Positions 35,423 to 48,321 of a DNA stretch of 64,000 bases are shown piece by piece. The stretch is from Batillaria attramentaria (lineage: Eukaryota > Mollusca > Gastropoda > Batillariidae), in NCBI GenBank assembly GCA_018292915.2, contig JACVVK020000222.1, positions 876,501 to 940,500 of the forward strand, in the 5' to 3' direction. Every line of letters begins with the position of its first letter. Within the stretch, counting starts at the first letter, position 1. Position numbers and translations under genes: made by a program. The notes below the pieces were generated by a model. That model did no database searches. It was not told where the DNA came from and saw only the letters and a program-made list of their open reading frames with translations.

Positions 35423-35834
35423 ATGGCGGGCAGCCGAACAGAAAAGATTGGCACTATCTTCAAAAGGCAGGTTTTTTTTTTTTTTTTTTTTTTTAAATAA
35501 TCTAGGCCGTTTTCAAACATGTAGAGCAAGATAAAAGAGAATTAAGGTTGTGTCCATTATGGAATATCAAATGCATTTCATTTACTATGGCAGTAAACCT
35601 CCTGTCCATGTGGAGTTACATAGCCTTGCAGAAGCAGACGATCTTTGTCCTTGAAGACTCCATATCTATGCTATTAACTTCTGTGTGAGAAAATTATTTA
35701 TTATTGCAATCGCCCGTATTTTACCAGTTTTTTCTCCTTGAAACACTGTAGATGAATGGCATGATCGTTTTAAGTGTCAGCCAATATCACATACAAATGA
35801 AATACTGATCTATGTATGTATGTGTGTGTGTGTA

Positions 35835-35883
<49 letters not shown>

Positions 35884-38800
35884 TTTACTTTTTGTATAGG
35901 GTACAAGGCTTATTACGATCAGGAGCCCTTAAAGAAGCTGACAAACCAATTTGGTATGATGTATATGAAGCGTTTCCCCCCAAGATTCCACCAGCATATG
36001 AGCGCATTGTGCCGCAGAGGACAGTTCCCAAGATCCTGTATCCAGAGGACATCATAAGAGTGTAAGACATGAATCTTTCTACCAGTTCCTTTTTACATCA
36101 TAATCATCAGCAGAATAGTAGTTTTTGCTTTAGCCACACTGCATGTTACTAATTAGGTATCAGTGACATACACTGGTACAGTTATGGACAGCTGCTGTCA
36201 ACTCTTAAGGCCCTTGCACACTGGCGTCACGCGACATTGTCGCGCCACGCGTGCAGCAAATTTTGTCGCGCGTCTACGTATGCAACCCCTTGAAGCGCGA
36301 AGCGACAGGTGTAGCACGATTGAAAAATTCTGTCGCGCGGCGATAGGAACTGTTCTATTCGGCGCGCTTGACGCGCGCGTGTAGCGTGGTTTCAGCCAAT
36401 CAGAAGAGCCAGCCAGCAAGGGCTGACTCGCCATCCTCTTCTCTTCCAAGATGGCGGAATTGCGCGAAGACGAAATGTTTCGCCTCATCGACCTGTATCG
36501 TGAACAGGAAAACCTCTACAATTTTCAGCTTGATTCATATCACAGTCGACGGGTATGCCATTTTGTTGTGTCACTCTCCGCTGACACACTACGGTAAATA
36601 CATAAATGGAGTAAATAAAACTAGACACAACTGAACTGCCGGGTTGTCACTGATCTCTCATCGTCCCAGTCTACGATATCATTCTACAGCAAAGCCGGGT
36701 TTGTTGTAGCTAAATTCTATCAAGTTATCGTGGCCTCGATCACCAGTCTCTATTCAGACTGCGAACAAGCAGCCTGAAGTTTATGATGCGTTTCAGATCC
36801 CTAATATTTTGCATTCCATCGCACACTCAGAAGCACTGACTCGTGGCGAGATCTCTGACGCGGCGCGCGGCGTTACTAGGGGTGTTCGGTTTTACCGGTT
36901 TTCCGGTTAAAATCGGTCCGACTTTCTCACGGTTCGGTAAACCGATTTGGCCTTAAAAAACCGGAAAACCGCGGTTTTCTAAGGGACATCACTCGTCGTT
37001 TTTCAGCCCGTTACAAGACACCCTCCTCCTCCCCCTCCTTATCATCATCATCATGTTGTTGTTGTTGTTGGCTGAACAGGGTAACCGGGGTGGCCGAATG
37101 GTAGAGCGTTGGACTTCCAACTTTCGGGTCGTTAATTCAAATCCTGGCTAGGGCCAAATATTTGTGCTGGCTTTTTCATCGTTGCCTCGTGGTGGAAAAG
37201 GACTTTAAACTCCCAAACACCCACCCACCCACCCTTGTTGGCTGAACATTTCCAACGCACGGGTACAGGAAGCCGGAGTACTAGGAGACCCCCCCCCCTC
37301 TCTTACCCCCTTCCATCTCTTGGAGAAACGTTACTGAGAAACAATAGATGACGTATACATAGCCGGTTAACCGGTTTTAAACCTCGGTTTTCTATTGGAA
37401 AAACCGGTTAAAAACCGGTTTGAGAAATCGTACCGGTTCCACCCTCTAGTCGTTACTCTGTGTGGGAGAGCCCCACTGTGCCGGAGGCACGCAAGGTGCT
37501 ACACGCGTGCGTGCGTACGATGTGGCACCGACGCTAGTGTGCACCGGCCCTTAGGTCTTGAATTACATGGAAATTACAAACACACGTGCATTCTTTTTCT
37601 CTTCTCTTTGCAGTCAGTTCTATAAAACTTATGGTAATCCTGATGTGGCAGACTTACAGAATGAGAGAATCAAGACAACATGCCAGAGGTAAGTAAAAAC
37701 GGTGTGTAGGATGTACAGTATCTGTGAACTGTTGATCCATTAGTCATTAATTAATGACGTATCCCCCCCCCCCCCCCCCCCCCCTCCGAAAAAAACAACA
37801 AACAAAAAGCAAAAAAACAACAACTACAACAACAACAAAACAACAACAACAACAAAAAACAAAGAAAAAAAAGAAAAAAAATCTTCCAGATTAAGAGTGA
37901 TTACAATTGAAACTTGTCTGTTCCCTCTAGGTTTGTAGAACAGTACCTTCAGCTTATGAAGACGGACATCCCCAAAGAAAACTTGTTTGCAGCCACTGCA
38001 TCGGCGTTGAAAGAGCAAGGAATTCGACTTCGTACAGCAGAGGAATTGTCACAGCCAGAAAGTTCAAGCGTAAGTTTCTTCTCTTATGTATGTTTGTATG
38101 CATAGATTTGTATGTGGTAGGCACACATGTTTAATTCAGTGTTCCTTACTGCTTTGAAAACGGAGTCACTTTGACCCTCTCTGTCAAATTCAGAGGGTGA
38201 TTTGTAAAACCAAAGGGTCCCAGGTATTGGCCGCACCAATTGCTTTTTCAAGATAGTCAAAGGCTGCTCGTACTTTGTGATTCATGAATTAGAAAACCAA
38301 GGACCAGGGCAGGTAATTCTCTGTTGCTGTTTGGTTTTCAAGTTGTGGAAATCATGCATCACAATGATGCACAGCCTAAAAAGTCTCTGCATCAGATTCT
38401 GAAATTTTTGCATAAACGACGCACGTGCGTAATAAGGAACGCTGTAATTGTGTATGATAATGTGGAATGTAAAAAAGGCTTTTTCTTATGTTGGGATTTT
38501 CTCCCCCCTTTTTTATTTAAACTACCCATTAAATATGTCACCTGTGTTTAGTATAGTGTATTAATTTCCTGTTCGTGGTTTACAACAGTGCCTTCACTGG
38601 CATTTCAACCTCACATAAACTATACTAACACTATATGAGGATGAAACGTGCATCAGAAAATTATGGTTTTGCCTGTTAAGATGGAGCACTTGCTCATATA
38701 ATAAGCCACCTGTTTTCCATTCCAGGAGGGAAACCTTGTACAAAATCGCATAACAGTGCTTGTAATTTTGTCTTTACAGGAAACAAAGGCAGCACCTGTT

Positions 38801-38938
38801 ACAGCTCCTGCATCGAACGCTCCACTCTCTGCTCCGTCTGTGGTGAGCATATTTGGTGAGAAGACTGTTCGCAGTGGCCAAGAAGAGGAACAAGATTTCA
38901 TTGTTGAAGAGGACGAAGACAAGCCACCAAAATTGTAG
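35423..38938 (+). CDS. MRPS23: Mitochondrial small-subunit ribosomal protein mS23 (MRPS23), 5 exons
   Basis: Predicted 192-residue orthologue of MRPS23, a structural protein of the mitoribosomal small subunit. Exons: 35423-35466, 35900-36061, 37614-37688, 37931-38069, 38780-38938 (579 nt in all, phases consistent). Recognition rests on the start MAGSRTEKIGTIFKR, the segment EADKPIWYDVYEAFPPKIPP, the ILYPEDIIRVQFYKTYGN block and TTCQRFVEQYLQLMKTDIP. The C-terminus is variable and acidic (EEDEDKPPKL), as in the family. Exon 1 must end at 35466 to keep frame, which makes intron 1 GC-AG (AG|GCAGGT). Introns 2-4 are GT-AG. Intron 2 (1.55 kb) contains three nested transposable elements. Confidence 0.9.
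35811..35882. repeat. (GT)n with tgta interruptions, MRPS23 intron 1
   Basis: Roughly 70 bp of tgtatgtgtg and pure GT, ending about 18 bp before the exon 2 acceptor. A polypyrimidine tract is short here because the repeat occupies its place. Confidence 0.95.
36877..37448. mobile_element. hAT-like MITE nested in the Harbinger-like element
   Basis: It begins TAGGGGTGTTCGG and ends CCACCCTCTA. The 8 bp flanks GGCGTTAC (36869-36876) and GTCGTTAC (37449-37456) match at 7 of 8 positions, as expected for hAT. Its internal sequence near both ends is full of ACCGGTT/AACCGG motifs, which give an inverted-repeat character. It carries a SINE inside. Confidence 0.78.
37079..37234 (+). mobile_element. tRNA-derived SINE nested in the hAT-like MITE
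   Basis: A 156 bp insertion flanked by a perfect 14 bp target-site duplication, TTGTTGGCTGAACA (37065-37078 and 37235-37248). The head is tRNA-like (ggccgaatgg A-box region, a loop around ttggacttccaa, ttcaaatcctgg B-box region). The body ends in short ACCC repeats. Confidence 0.88.
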
Positions 38939-39073
38939 CGCAAAGTTATACAGAAAATATAGCATGTAATGAAGTTTTGACAGTCTGGCTGAGCGGCAGT
39001 GTGAATTTGAGAGTTCTGTTCTTGACGGTGTGTGTTTGCAAGGATTGGCTTTTTTGTACAGATATTATGTGTA

Positions 39074-39079
39074 AATAAA
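39074..39079 (+). terminator. MRPS23 poly(A) signal
   Basis: AATAAA followed by an A-rich stretch, about 135 nt after the MRPS23 stop codon. Confidence 0.6.
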
Positions 39080-39147
39080 AAAAAAAGAAAAAGTTCATTA
39101 AAATAGGCATTGCTTTGTGCGATTGAATTGGAAAGTGTGACAATACC

Positions 39148-39440
39148 GGCCCCCGTAGTGTAGTGGTTAGCACTTCGGACCATGGACCGGGAGACCCGGG
39201 TTCGAATCCCAGCCGAGGCAAGCGGGATTTTTCCTACCTAGGTCGGCTCCTACCCAGAGCGGGTGTGCTATGGGCCCGATGGGGAGGCTGTTGCCACACA
39301 GCCGAGTTTCACCCACTTCACGGGTGCGACTTTGGGGGTGCTTCCCTTAGTATGACACGTCTTATGATGTGGATGATTACACGGCCGGCACCGCAGGTGC
39401 CGTAGTTCCCGGGCCTGGTTAATGCCGGGATATCAGTTTA
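39148..39440 (+). mobile_element. tRNA-derived SINE downstream of MRPS23
   Basis: The head resembles a tRNA (Glu/Gly type) with A box TAGTGTAGTGG (39156-39166) and B box GGTTCGAATCC (39199-39209), followed by a GC-rich tRNA-unrelated body to about 39440. A separate dispersed repeat follows (39450-39640). It lies 3' of MRPS23 and is not counted as a functional tRNA gene because the acceptor stem does not close cleanly. Confidence 0.8.
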
Positions 39441-39539
39441 TGACAGGAAGCGTGGAATGCGGCCCTGTCCAGCAGTCCCAAACCACATGGACCTCCATAG
39501 CATCATCTTACTATCATCCTCATCTCCATCATCATGCAT

Positions 39540-39640
39540 AATAAAAATTGTCCCAACTTCCGAGTCCTCCGTGGGTTCCACCCATGACCTGGGAGGAACA
39601 CCACTGGAGTTGGCAAAGAGTTGGGGCAGCAAAAAAAAAA
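39540..39640 (+). repeat. Dispersed single copy of the 3.3-4.0 kb tandem unit
   Basis: The stretch ccgtgggttccacccatgac...ggaggaacaccactggagtt matches the core of the ~185 bp tandem unit at 3260-4040, 35 kb away. It ends in an A-rich tail (39631-39660), which suggests the unit derives from a retroposed element. Confidence 0.7.
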
Positions 39641-40696
39641 AAAAGAAAAAAAAAAGGAAAGTGTGACAATGATCGTGGTGCTGGTGACAAAGCATGAGCA
39701 CCTAACACTTAACAACAGCAAAAACCAAACAGTAACAGACTAAAGTACTTGTATGTCACTTCCTGTAAAAACAGCTATGCCTAAAGTGATAACAAGACAC
39801 AGCAACTCATTCCTGAATAAGAGAATATCACAACCAATTGATTCTTCCAAGTCATTTAATGCATTTCAGTGCAATTCAGGTTCCATTATGGATAAAACGG
39901 GGCAGACCTTCAACATAAAGTTTTTCCATCAAATGATGAGCAAAACCATATGTAATGAAACTTCAGGTTTGTGAGTGTGAACAACACAACAAAAACAGCT
40001 GATCTGTAGCTGAGACAGTCAGTTTCTGTTTCTGGTGTCCTTCCTTTTTTTTAACAAAAATTGTGAATTTTCAATTAACATGACTAAAATTGTCAAACAC
40101 TTCATCTCGTACATGTGCTTCAACTAAGTCTGAATCCCAACCTGGAATTAAGGGATTCACAATAAATTTGAAAATAAACCAAGAAATCCATTGTATACAC
40201 TTGGATTGGGCAAACTTTGTGCTATCATGTGCTTCAAAATACTTTCATCTGCATATGTCATCATGTTGAAACATGTATTACAACATGCGTATCATGTTGA
40301 AATCACTACAGGATACTGGATTGCTATTCATGCGATCAGATGATTAAAAAAAACATTAATTATCCGGTTTACACATGGACACTATTACAAGTATGCACAT
40401 AAATAAATCAACTACCAAATCAACCATAAAACAAAGCCCTGCAACTGTGGAGAAAAGAAAAACACCCTGCATAATATGTAGCCTGCTTGAGATTCATGTA
40501 ACTTGCATTAAAAACTACCCTCAGAGAGTAATGAAGGAGAGAAGGCCGCAAACCATACAAAAAAAGACATCTCCCACAAAATAATACTAATTCCACTAGT
40601 GCGTGTATCAAATATGTGCACATTTAGCTGCCAAAGGAACACATGCAAAAATTTCATTTTCCAAAAAATGACCACTAACCAACAAAACTGCATGCT

Positions 40697-40905
40697 TTAA
40701 CACTCTCAGCCCTGTCACCGTATCACCTATGGTCTCGCAGACCCTAACAATAATACGCGTGCATGTGACCGACTCTCATACCCTCTGCACAGTGCAAGAT
40801 TCCCCTATAGGATGGATCCAATACTTCTTGAGAAATAGGGTTTGTATGCAAGAACCCAGCTTTAGATCTAGCACACTTGAAAAACTCTCAGGCAGAGAGT
40901 GTTAA
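40697..40905. mobile_element. TTAA-flanked MITE, family B
   Basis: A 209 bp non-coding element with TTAA at both ends and inverted termini ACACTCTCAGCCC and (reverse-complemented) ACACTCTCTGCCT, 11 of 13 matching. It lies between MRPS23 and GLOD4, which converge here. Confidence 0.72.
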
Positions 40906-41653
40906 TCGCTATTGAGATTCCTTAAGAGCTGAAAGGGTTAAAAAAAAAGAAGAAAAAAAAGGAGAAGAATGAGATAAATGCATGGGGAAAAACTTGCAGC
41001 AAAAAGTATACGACCCTGAGAAACACCACAGTCCAGTACAGCAGTAGGGGATTGTCCAGTCACTGTAAGTCACACACATACACCCGCACCAGTTCAAAAA
41101 TGAAAGCCCATAGGAAAGTTACCATGCAGTCTTGAAGATGTTTTATGCGGAAGCACTTCAGGAGTTAAAACATGTGCATTACAATCATCCTAAGATGCAG
41201 CAAAGTCAACTGCAAGCCAAGTAGGGAAAAGGAAATTACATGTACACAAAAAGGAAATTACATGGACACAAAAAAAACAGCTAACGCCATAAGAACTTGT
41301 TCCACCTGTACGCTATCACTCATAAATTACACCTCCTGTTTCCCTAACATTGATACAGTGCTTAGCACTATAAATTTCATACATATGCTTGGAAGGACAT
41401 ATATCCATAAAACAGTCTTACTACACATGAGTGAACTTTCTGCTGACAGAAATTTCCATATGTGCTATGCACATGCAATCCACCATTGAACATTAAAAAA
41501 AACAAAAGAAGAATGAATGTTTTCATACAGACATGAGCCCAACGCAAAAACCACAACCATACTTCAGGAACAAGCATGTCACATAACGGTAGTTGCAGTA
41601 CCATTACTGACATCCTACAATCTGCATCAGTCCCGAAAGGGACAATAAAGCAG

Positions 41654-41686
<33 letters not shown>

Positions 41687-41779
41687 AACAAAAAAAAAAA
41701 ACCCCAAAAAAACCCAGCAGGTACGTGTGCAGGCCACTGAACGTCCTTCAGAACTGGCTTGGAATGTAGTAAATGGGAA

Positions 41780-42523
41780 TCAAGCTGTGCCTTTGCTCAA
41801 ACCCTTTTTTGTAAACCACTCATCACTTTTGTCATTCTGGATTGCCTGAAAAATGGACGAAAAATATGTATGTTTGTCAAAGATTATACAACTGCTTTGA
41901 TGAGCTGTATGGATTGCAACAATGCAAATGTGAACTGCAGTGGCTGGATATTTATTAAATGGTCACAGATGGAGACAGAGAGATGTGATTGTACTGGGCA
42001 AAATGGGTTATGCAAATCTGTGTTAAGTTAAATCATCATGAGCTGAAAGCTGGGATACTGTGTGTGTGAGACCAGGCTGTCCAAAGTGCTGCTTATGGTC
42101 ACAAGGGAACTCAAGCTCAGTTAACATTGCCTGCATGGTCGTTTTCTGGAAACAAATTATCTACACAAGTGTGTCTAAAACATGCGCTGTTCAACACAGA
42201 GGATGGCGAGTTGACTGTTGTTGAGCAGGTTGTTGAGTGTCACAGACAGACTCTGTGTGTTGTGTTAATGGTGTCTGTGAGTTTGCTTTGAACACCACTG
42301 GTGAGAACAAAGCTTCACAGTGCATTTGGTAATGCAGTCGCCAACAATTTTCAGCAAGAACTTTTATAGCACCACTTTCTCTCAAAAGAAATCAAAGAAA
42401 AAAAGTCGATCCTGGCCTGGTGACCTAATATATTTCATGACAGTCAGGCTTTTCAGTTTCTTCATGTCTTCTTGGCGTAAGTAAAACAGGCCAAACATTT
42501 TCACCGTTTTGTTTTGTTTTTTT

Positions 42524-42555
<32 letters not shown>

Positions 42556-45500
42556 TACATTCTTTCAAAAGAATCTCACAATTTTAGAATAATACTTTGA
42601 CATCATTCACGGATGTCACCGGTTTTTGCTTTCACATGAAGGTGTCAAGAGTTTACGTCAATCAGTGAGTTTGATTACCTTTGATTAAATTGTCAATTGA
42701 GGCCTATGGAGGTATAGCCTAGGCTAATTTTGATCCTTTACATTTTGTTTCAGCTCACTTATTTACTCCAAATCTCACTTAGGCTGAGAAGAAATGGAGA
42801 AAGTGAGAAGCTTGACTGTCATGAAATAAATGATGTCACCAGGCCATGAACAAATCAACTTTTCCTCAATGATAGTACGTGAAAGTTGCTCCACTGAAAG
42901 TTATCACTGAAAATCATTGAGGACTGCAACACCAGATGCACTTTACCTCGTCCAACAACTTGTCTGCCTGTGGGTCCACCTGCGACAGCTCTCTGAACGC
43001 CTCATCACCCACGAAACAGATCTCATGACCATCCTTTGAAAGCAAATACATGAGCATAAGCAGCAGCTGCAGCTGGAATTTGTATGAATGAACTAATGGA
43101 TATAGATAAAATCTGAATTGCAAACAGCTGCTGCATGTATAAATCAATACAAACTACACCACAGATGTTTACATTAGATGTTATATAATCAATAGACATG
43201 TATGTTTTCCACCTACTGATAAAATGGACGTCTGACATTATTAAACATTAACTCTCACCAGTTCACGCCCTTAGGCATCGTATGTAGAAATACGATGACA
43301 GGGTCATGGAATTTTACAACCCCCCCCCCCCTCCCCCCCATTCTAATGTTCATCTTTATTTTTTCATGTTTGTGACATAAATTGTGTGCGGTCCAAATTG
43401 TGTGCGATTTTTCTCAATTTACGGTTCACATTGTTCACATCGGCTACAAAACACATTTCTAAAGATATTCTCCTCATATTTTGCAATAATATGCTGAAAT
43501 GAATGAGATAAATGAAAATAGTAATGACATGGCATAAAACAATGAAACAATTTTTTTTTCTTCTTAGCCTCTGTCGGGAATCAACATTTTTGTTTTATTT
43601 TTTGCTCATATGCTTGCAACATAAAGTCAGTTTATTGCTAAACCATTGTTCAAAATCATTTTTCCTTTACATATCTAAAAGCAGACTTCAATTTCCTTCA
43701 AATTGGTGTATAACATGTCTATGTTATCTTTACAAATGAGTATACAGTCCCCTTTCAGAGAATCATGCTTGATTCGCATGCGTTATAGCTCAAAATACTG
43801 TGAACTGGTGAGAGTTAAACATCATCAGTGTGCATGACTGAGGCTTCTGTTTGTGCAAGTCTTATTTGTTATTATTGTGTCTTCTTCTTATTTTTTTATG
43901 GTGGCCTTTGATTTTCCTTCTGGGATTAATAAAGTAATTTGAATTGAATTGAATTCAATTAACTCATTTGTACAAACCGTCTCAGGGGAAGCAAAAAAAT
44001 CCTTAAAATGTGACCAGACCAAACTTCAACACTGATCACAACAATCATGTACAAAATTAATGTAACCTCCCCCCCCCCCCCCACACACACACACAATACT
44101 AACTGGGTCAGCTAAAATGACCACTTGCACTGTTGCTTTTCCTGGGGTGTCCAGGCTGAGTAGTGGTGTCAGTATCTTCTGTCCGGCCGCCTCCATGCTC
44201 TTCTGAATTGATGGCAGCTGCAGAAGAGATGTTATGTGAGCGAGCTGTGACTAACACTGAGAGTGAAACAGTAAAACTACTGAATTTTTTTGTTTTTGTT
44301 TGTTTGTTTGTTTGAAGAGGATTACACATGAAGTTTAAAAAGAAAAAGCCAACAAATTCACTTCTTAGTAGTTACAATTGCAAGTGTTTTTCTGAGCAAA
44401 ATAAGAACTAAAAAAAGCCTTCCACATCTCCCTACGAGTGTACCACCCAGAACTCACCCAAAACTCACACAAGCTTCCTAGCATTTTCTGCAAAACAACA
44501 ACACACCTGATCTTTGGGACAGCCAAAAGCAATTCTGCCAAAGGCAGTGGCATGATCCACAGGGCCGCCTATATCCACCAGCTCCAGTTTACACTGTAAC
44601 AAAACACTTAAAAAATAGTGTAAATTTAAAAAAAAAAATTAAAAAGAAGAAGAAAAGAAGTTGGCACATATTCAGTTCAGAGAAAGCTTAGTATTTTAAG
44701 ATTAACACACTCTGTCTACCTCACCTAGGTGATTTGGTAGACAGGAGCCATGGACAAAGGTTTGTAAGAATTTTTTGACCCGAAATTAATTTGAACCCAG
44801 AAACTTCTGGTCAAGAATGAAACGGGCTGGAGGAAAAAGTACTGACCTGATCATCACCAAAACCCAGCAAAGCTGTTTTCGCATCACTGCTGTACACCTT
44901 CATGCCACAAAGCTTAGACCAGTACTCTAAGGGAAAGAAATGATTAAAAAAAAGGCATGTCACTGTTCACAAAAAACCAAAACACAAGCTACTAACATAA
45001 TTACCAGCTACATGTATACATTTTCTATGAACACCATGCCAAAAATATGAGTGTTTTTGTCTTTTAAGAGTGAATGATCACAGTAGTTTATGCTTACCCA
45101 CTGATTTGGAGAGACTGGAGGAAGACAAGGACACTTTCTGAACTGGATCTGGAAAAATCCAATAAATCCATTAACTAATATTGCAGATGGACATAATCAA
45201 AACATTCAAAGAAATCTAACCACATGCCAATAATCATCACCAGCAAATGGCATCACAGCTGAACAGCATCCGTCTCTAAGCTTGAAAAATACTACAGTCA
45301 TGACAATCACTGCTGCACTCGCCTGTGATATGCTCAAACTATTTTTTTTTTCATTTCTTATCATTATTATTACTATTATACGCTCAAACTAACTTAATAA
45401 AACCTGCACTCACTGCAGCACCCCCCCCCCCCCTTTAATTTTTTTTTAATAATAAGTTTTTAAAGATGATTGTTAATTTTGCTTTTATCACAAAGTTAAT

Positions 45501-48084
45501 ATGGTGGTTGCATAATTATGTGCAGCATACCCCAAACTTATACAGAAGGAATCTCTCAGTCTTTAGAAGCGTTCGCTTAGGACGTCCTGAACGCAACAGG
45601 TTATTTAGCACTAACTCTGCTCAAGCAAAACGTAGCTGACAACACAACACAGCATGTACCTCCAGAGACTTTCTCACTGATGATGAAAAACTTGTAGCCG
45701 TCAGGCGACTTCAGCACAGGCTGTCCATTCTCTTGATCTACTGGATAGCCTGCCTTGTTTGCCCTCTCCAGTACGCTGTCGGACTTGATCGTGATACCCT
45801 GGAAGGCATATTTTTAGGTCATCTGACCACTGGAAATGCTCCGCCCCGATTTCAGATGATCTTTAATATTCCACGGGGCAATTTGTTTGCAGCGCATTGA
45901 AAAACAAGAACAATACACTGCAGTAATACAAACTGAGATACATTCACAAAATCACCTCCGACCAATGACATAGTTTTGTCTTATCTGGCTGCTGATCTAC
46001 TGTATAGTTTTGCTGCTCTTTATTCTACATAATTATATCCACTTCCACTTACTATCGCTTCTGTCAACGTATGAATAATGTGGAGGGGGCTGGAGAGGCA
46101 TGTGATCCTGTCCACTGTGTATAAACAGTATTTGCAGGTTGTGTGCATGTGCGTGCGTGCATGAGCATGCATGTGTGTCCTCAAATATTCATAATTATTA
46201 TTGTATTTTTAATACGTGATTTGCCCCTGTCCAAATACATATTAAGTAACAAGCTATTCTTCAGCTATAGTTACAATAATCCCCAGTGCAACTTACTGAG
46301 GAATCTCTGCAAAATCTTCTGTCCAAGCTGTTGCATGGCCCACTCACTGACTCAAAATACTCACCCTGAAGTCATTACCCAGCTGGTATGATCCGATGCC
46401 GTAGTTGTAAGTCAGTTCCACCACAAAATGATTGTCTTCTGGTCCATACCCCACCATCGACTTACTCCACTTGCCATCGTATGGGCTGAAACCGTTCAAG
46501 AGCCAAAATGAAACCACTTCATTCCATTCTTTTGAACAACAAAAAAATAAATAAAGACTTTGACTAAAATTCCATTGAATAGTACATGTTTTAGTTACCG
46601 ATGTAATGGCTGTGAACCTTGCTTGTATCTGTTACTGGTATTACACTGAATTTAGGATTTTATTTTTATTTTTATGGTAAACAGTCTCACCAGAGCACTT
46701 TTACTTGTTCCTACACTCTTAAGTCCACTGGATGCCGAAGATTATGTCATGACTTACCCATTGCATGCTGCTTTGCATCCTTCATCAAACTCCTCATGTC
46801 TCAGAAACTGGACAAATACAAAAATGTATATATATACCGGTAATTATATAAATATTGTGAAACAGTATTTTTTAATGCTTTGTTTGTTTTATACAATAGA
46901 AACACAGCAATAAATTATGATCCCATTTATTTCATTTTCATAATATATCAGTACAGCGTGTGGACTGTCTGACACATCTTAATAACTTTACACAACTCTT
47001 TCATGTGCTATATACTTAACTTATGAGCAAGCTCAGGCGCACGTGTATGTGATGGCAAATTCATCAGTTTAAATGTACTCCATCATGCCAACAACACGTG
47101 TCAGCCTGCTCACCTTGACGGGTTCAGACACGTGTTTACACAAACCCCACATCAAACACACGTGAGGACAAGGTGTGGATAAACACACGTAACCTTATTT
47201 TGTATCTCTTCACTGACCTTGCCCATACCATGTACTACTATACTATCATACCATACCGGCTATACCCAATGGCATGAATACCTGGGTGAGAGGGTGTAGG
47301 AGAAATGTGGCATTCAAGCACCCTGGGTACACTTGCACTTGATGATGTAATGTCTTTACTAAAAATGAGCAATATCATTGGCTGATAGTGCTTGACACGT
47401 ACACTCTCAGGTGAAAGCCACTTGAAAAATGTGAGACGACACTGCTAGTATGCTGAAGCGCTAGTAGTATAAATATATATATAGAGAGAGAGAGAGCACT
47501 ATGATTTTTTTCTTTTCTTTTCTGCACGTTCTGACCTACTGACATACATATACCTGATTCACATAGAGTACTTCACTCTCTTTGTATAGGCACTTTCAGT
47601 ATAAGACACACCAGGACTGAGAGAGATAAAAACAGAGACAGTCACAGAGAGAGATGGTCTTCATGCACAAGAGACAATGACAACTGATAACCCTTTATTT
47701 TTGGTGACAATGCCAATTTTTGACAAAAAAGGAAATGATGAAATACTACATGCATTACTAGTCCCTAAATCATCATAACACATTTTGGGGCTACACTAGC
47801 ACTTGATGATGTCATCTGTTTTCACAAATGTGCTTCATCATCGCCGATACTGGTTGTTTGAGGGTTTTCGCCTTTTTACACCACACACATCGTTGATATA
47901 AAAAATTGGGCTATGAGGGAAAATGAAGCCTGCACAAATATTTGCTTGGCACACATTTGAAAAGTAAACGGCACTCCTACAGCACTGTTTTATACAGTGT
48001 GTGAAGAGTTCAAGGGGGGGGGGGGGGGGTGGTGGTTTGATTTTTTGGAGGGGGGGGGGGGGGTTAAATGGCACTTGTGCGTGT

Positions 48085-48123
<39 letters not shown>

Positions 48124-48268
48124 CAGCCTTGGGAGAGACACGAAAAATGATAAGAATACTATCAGAATATAACCACACTGTAAATAAACCTAATGAGAAC
48201 TCTATCAATGATGTATGTCCACCAGTATAACCCAATTTAGCTGGCGAGAGAGAGAGAGAGAGAGATAA

Positions 48269-48321
<53 letters not shown>

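Larger units (their letters stand above)
36208..37550 (+). mobile_element. PIF/Harbinger-like element in MRPS23 intron 2
   Basis: Terminal inverted repeats of about 21 bp (AGGCCCTTGCACACTGGCGT; right end reverse-complemented GGGCCGGTGCACACTAGCGT) are flanked by TTA on both sides (36205-36207, 37551-37553), the Harbinger-type 3 bp duplication. Inside, an ATG at 36451 opens MAELREDEMFRLIDLYREQ..., which looks like the start of a MADF/Myb-like protein of the kind encoded by PIF/Harbinger ORF2. It stays open up to a possible splice donor at about 36553. No transposase is seen, and the element is interrupted by a second transposon. Confidence 0.8.

Noticed and set aside
36198..36634. A host gene exon in MRPS23 intron 2
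   Set aside because: The ORF sits inside terminal inverted repeats with TTA flanks and looks like a transposon-encoded MADF start.
42914..42946. GLOD4 ending with [10 protein letters not shown] in exon 9
   Set aside because: GAG|GTAAAG is a proper donor, and a final exon at 41845-41780 with NDKSDEWF, as in the family, was found in phase.
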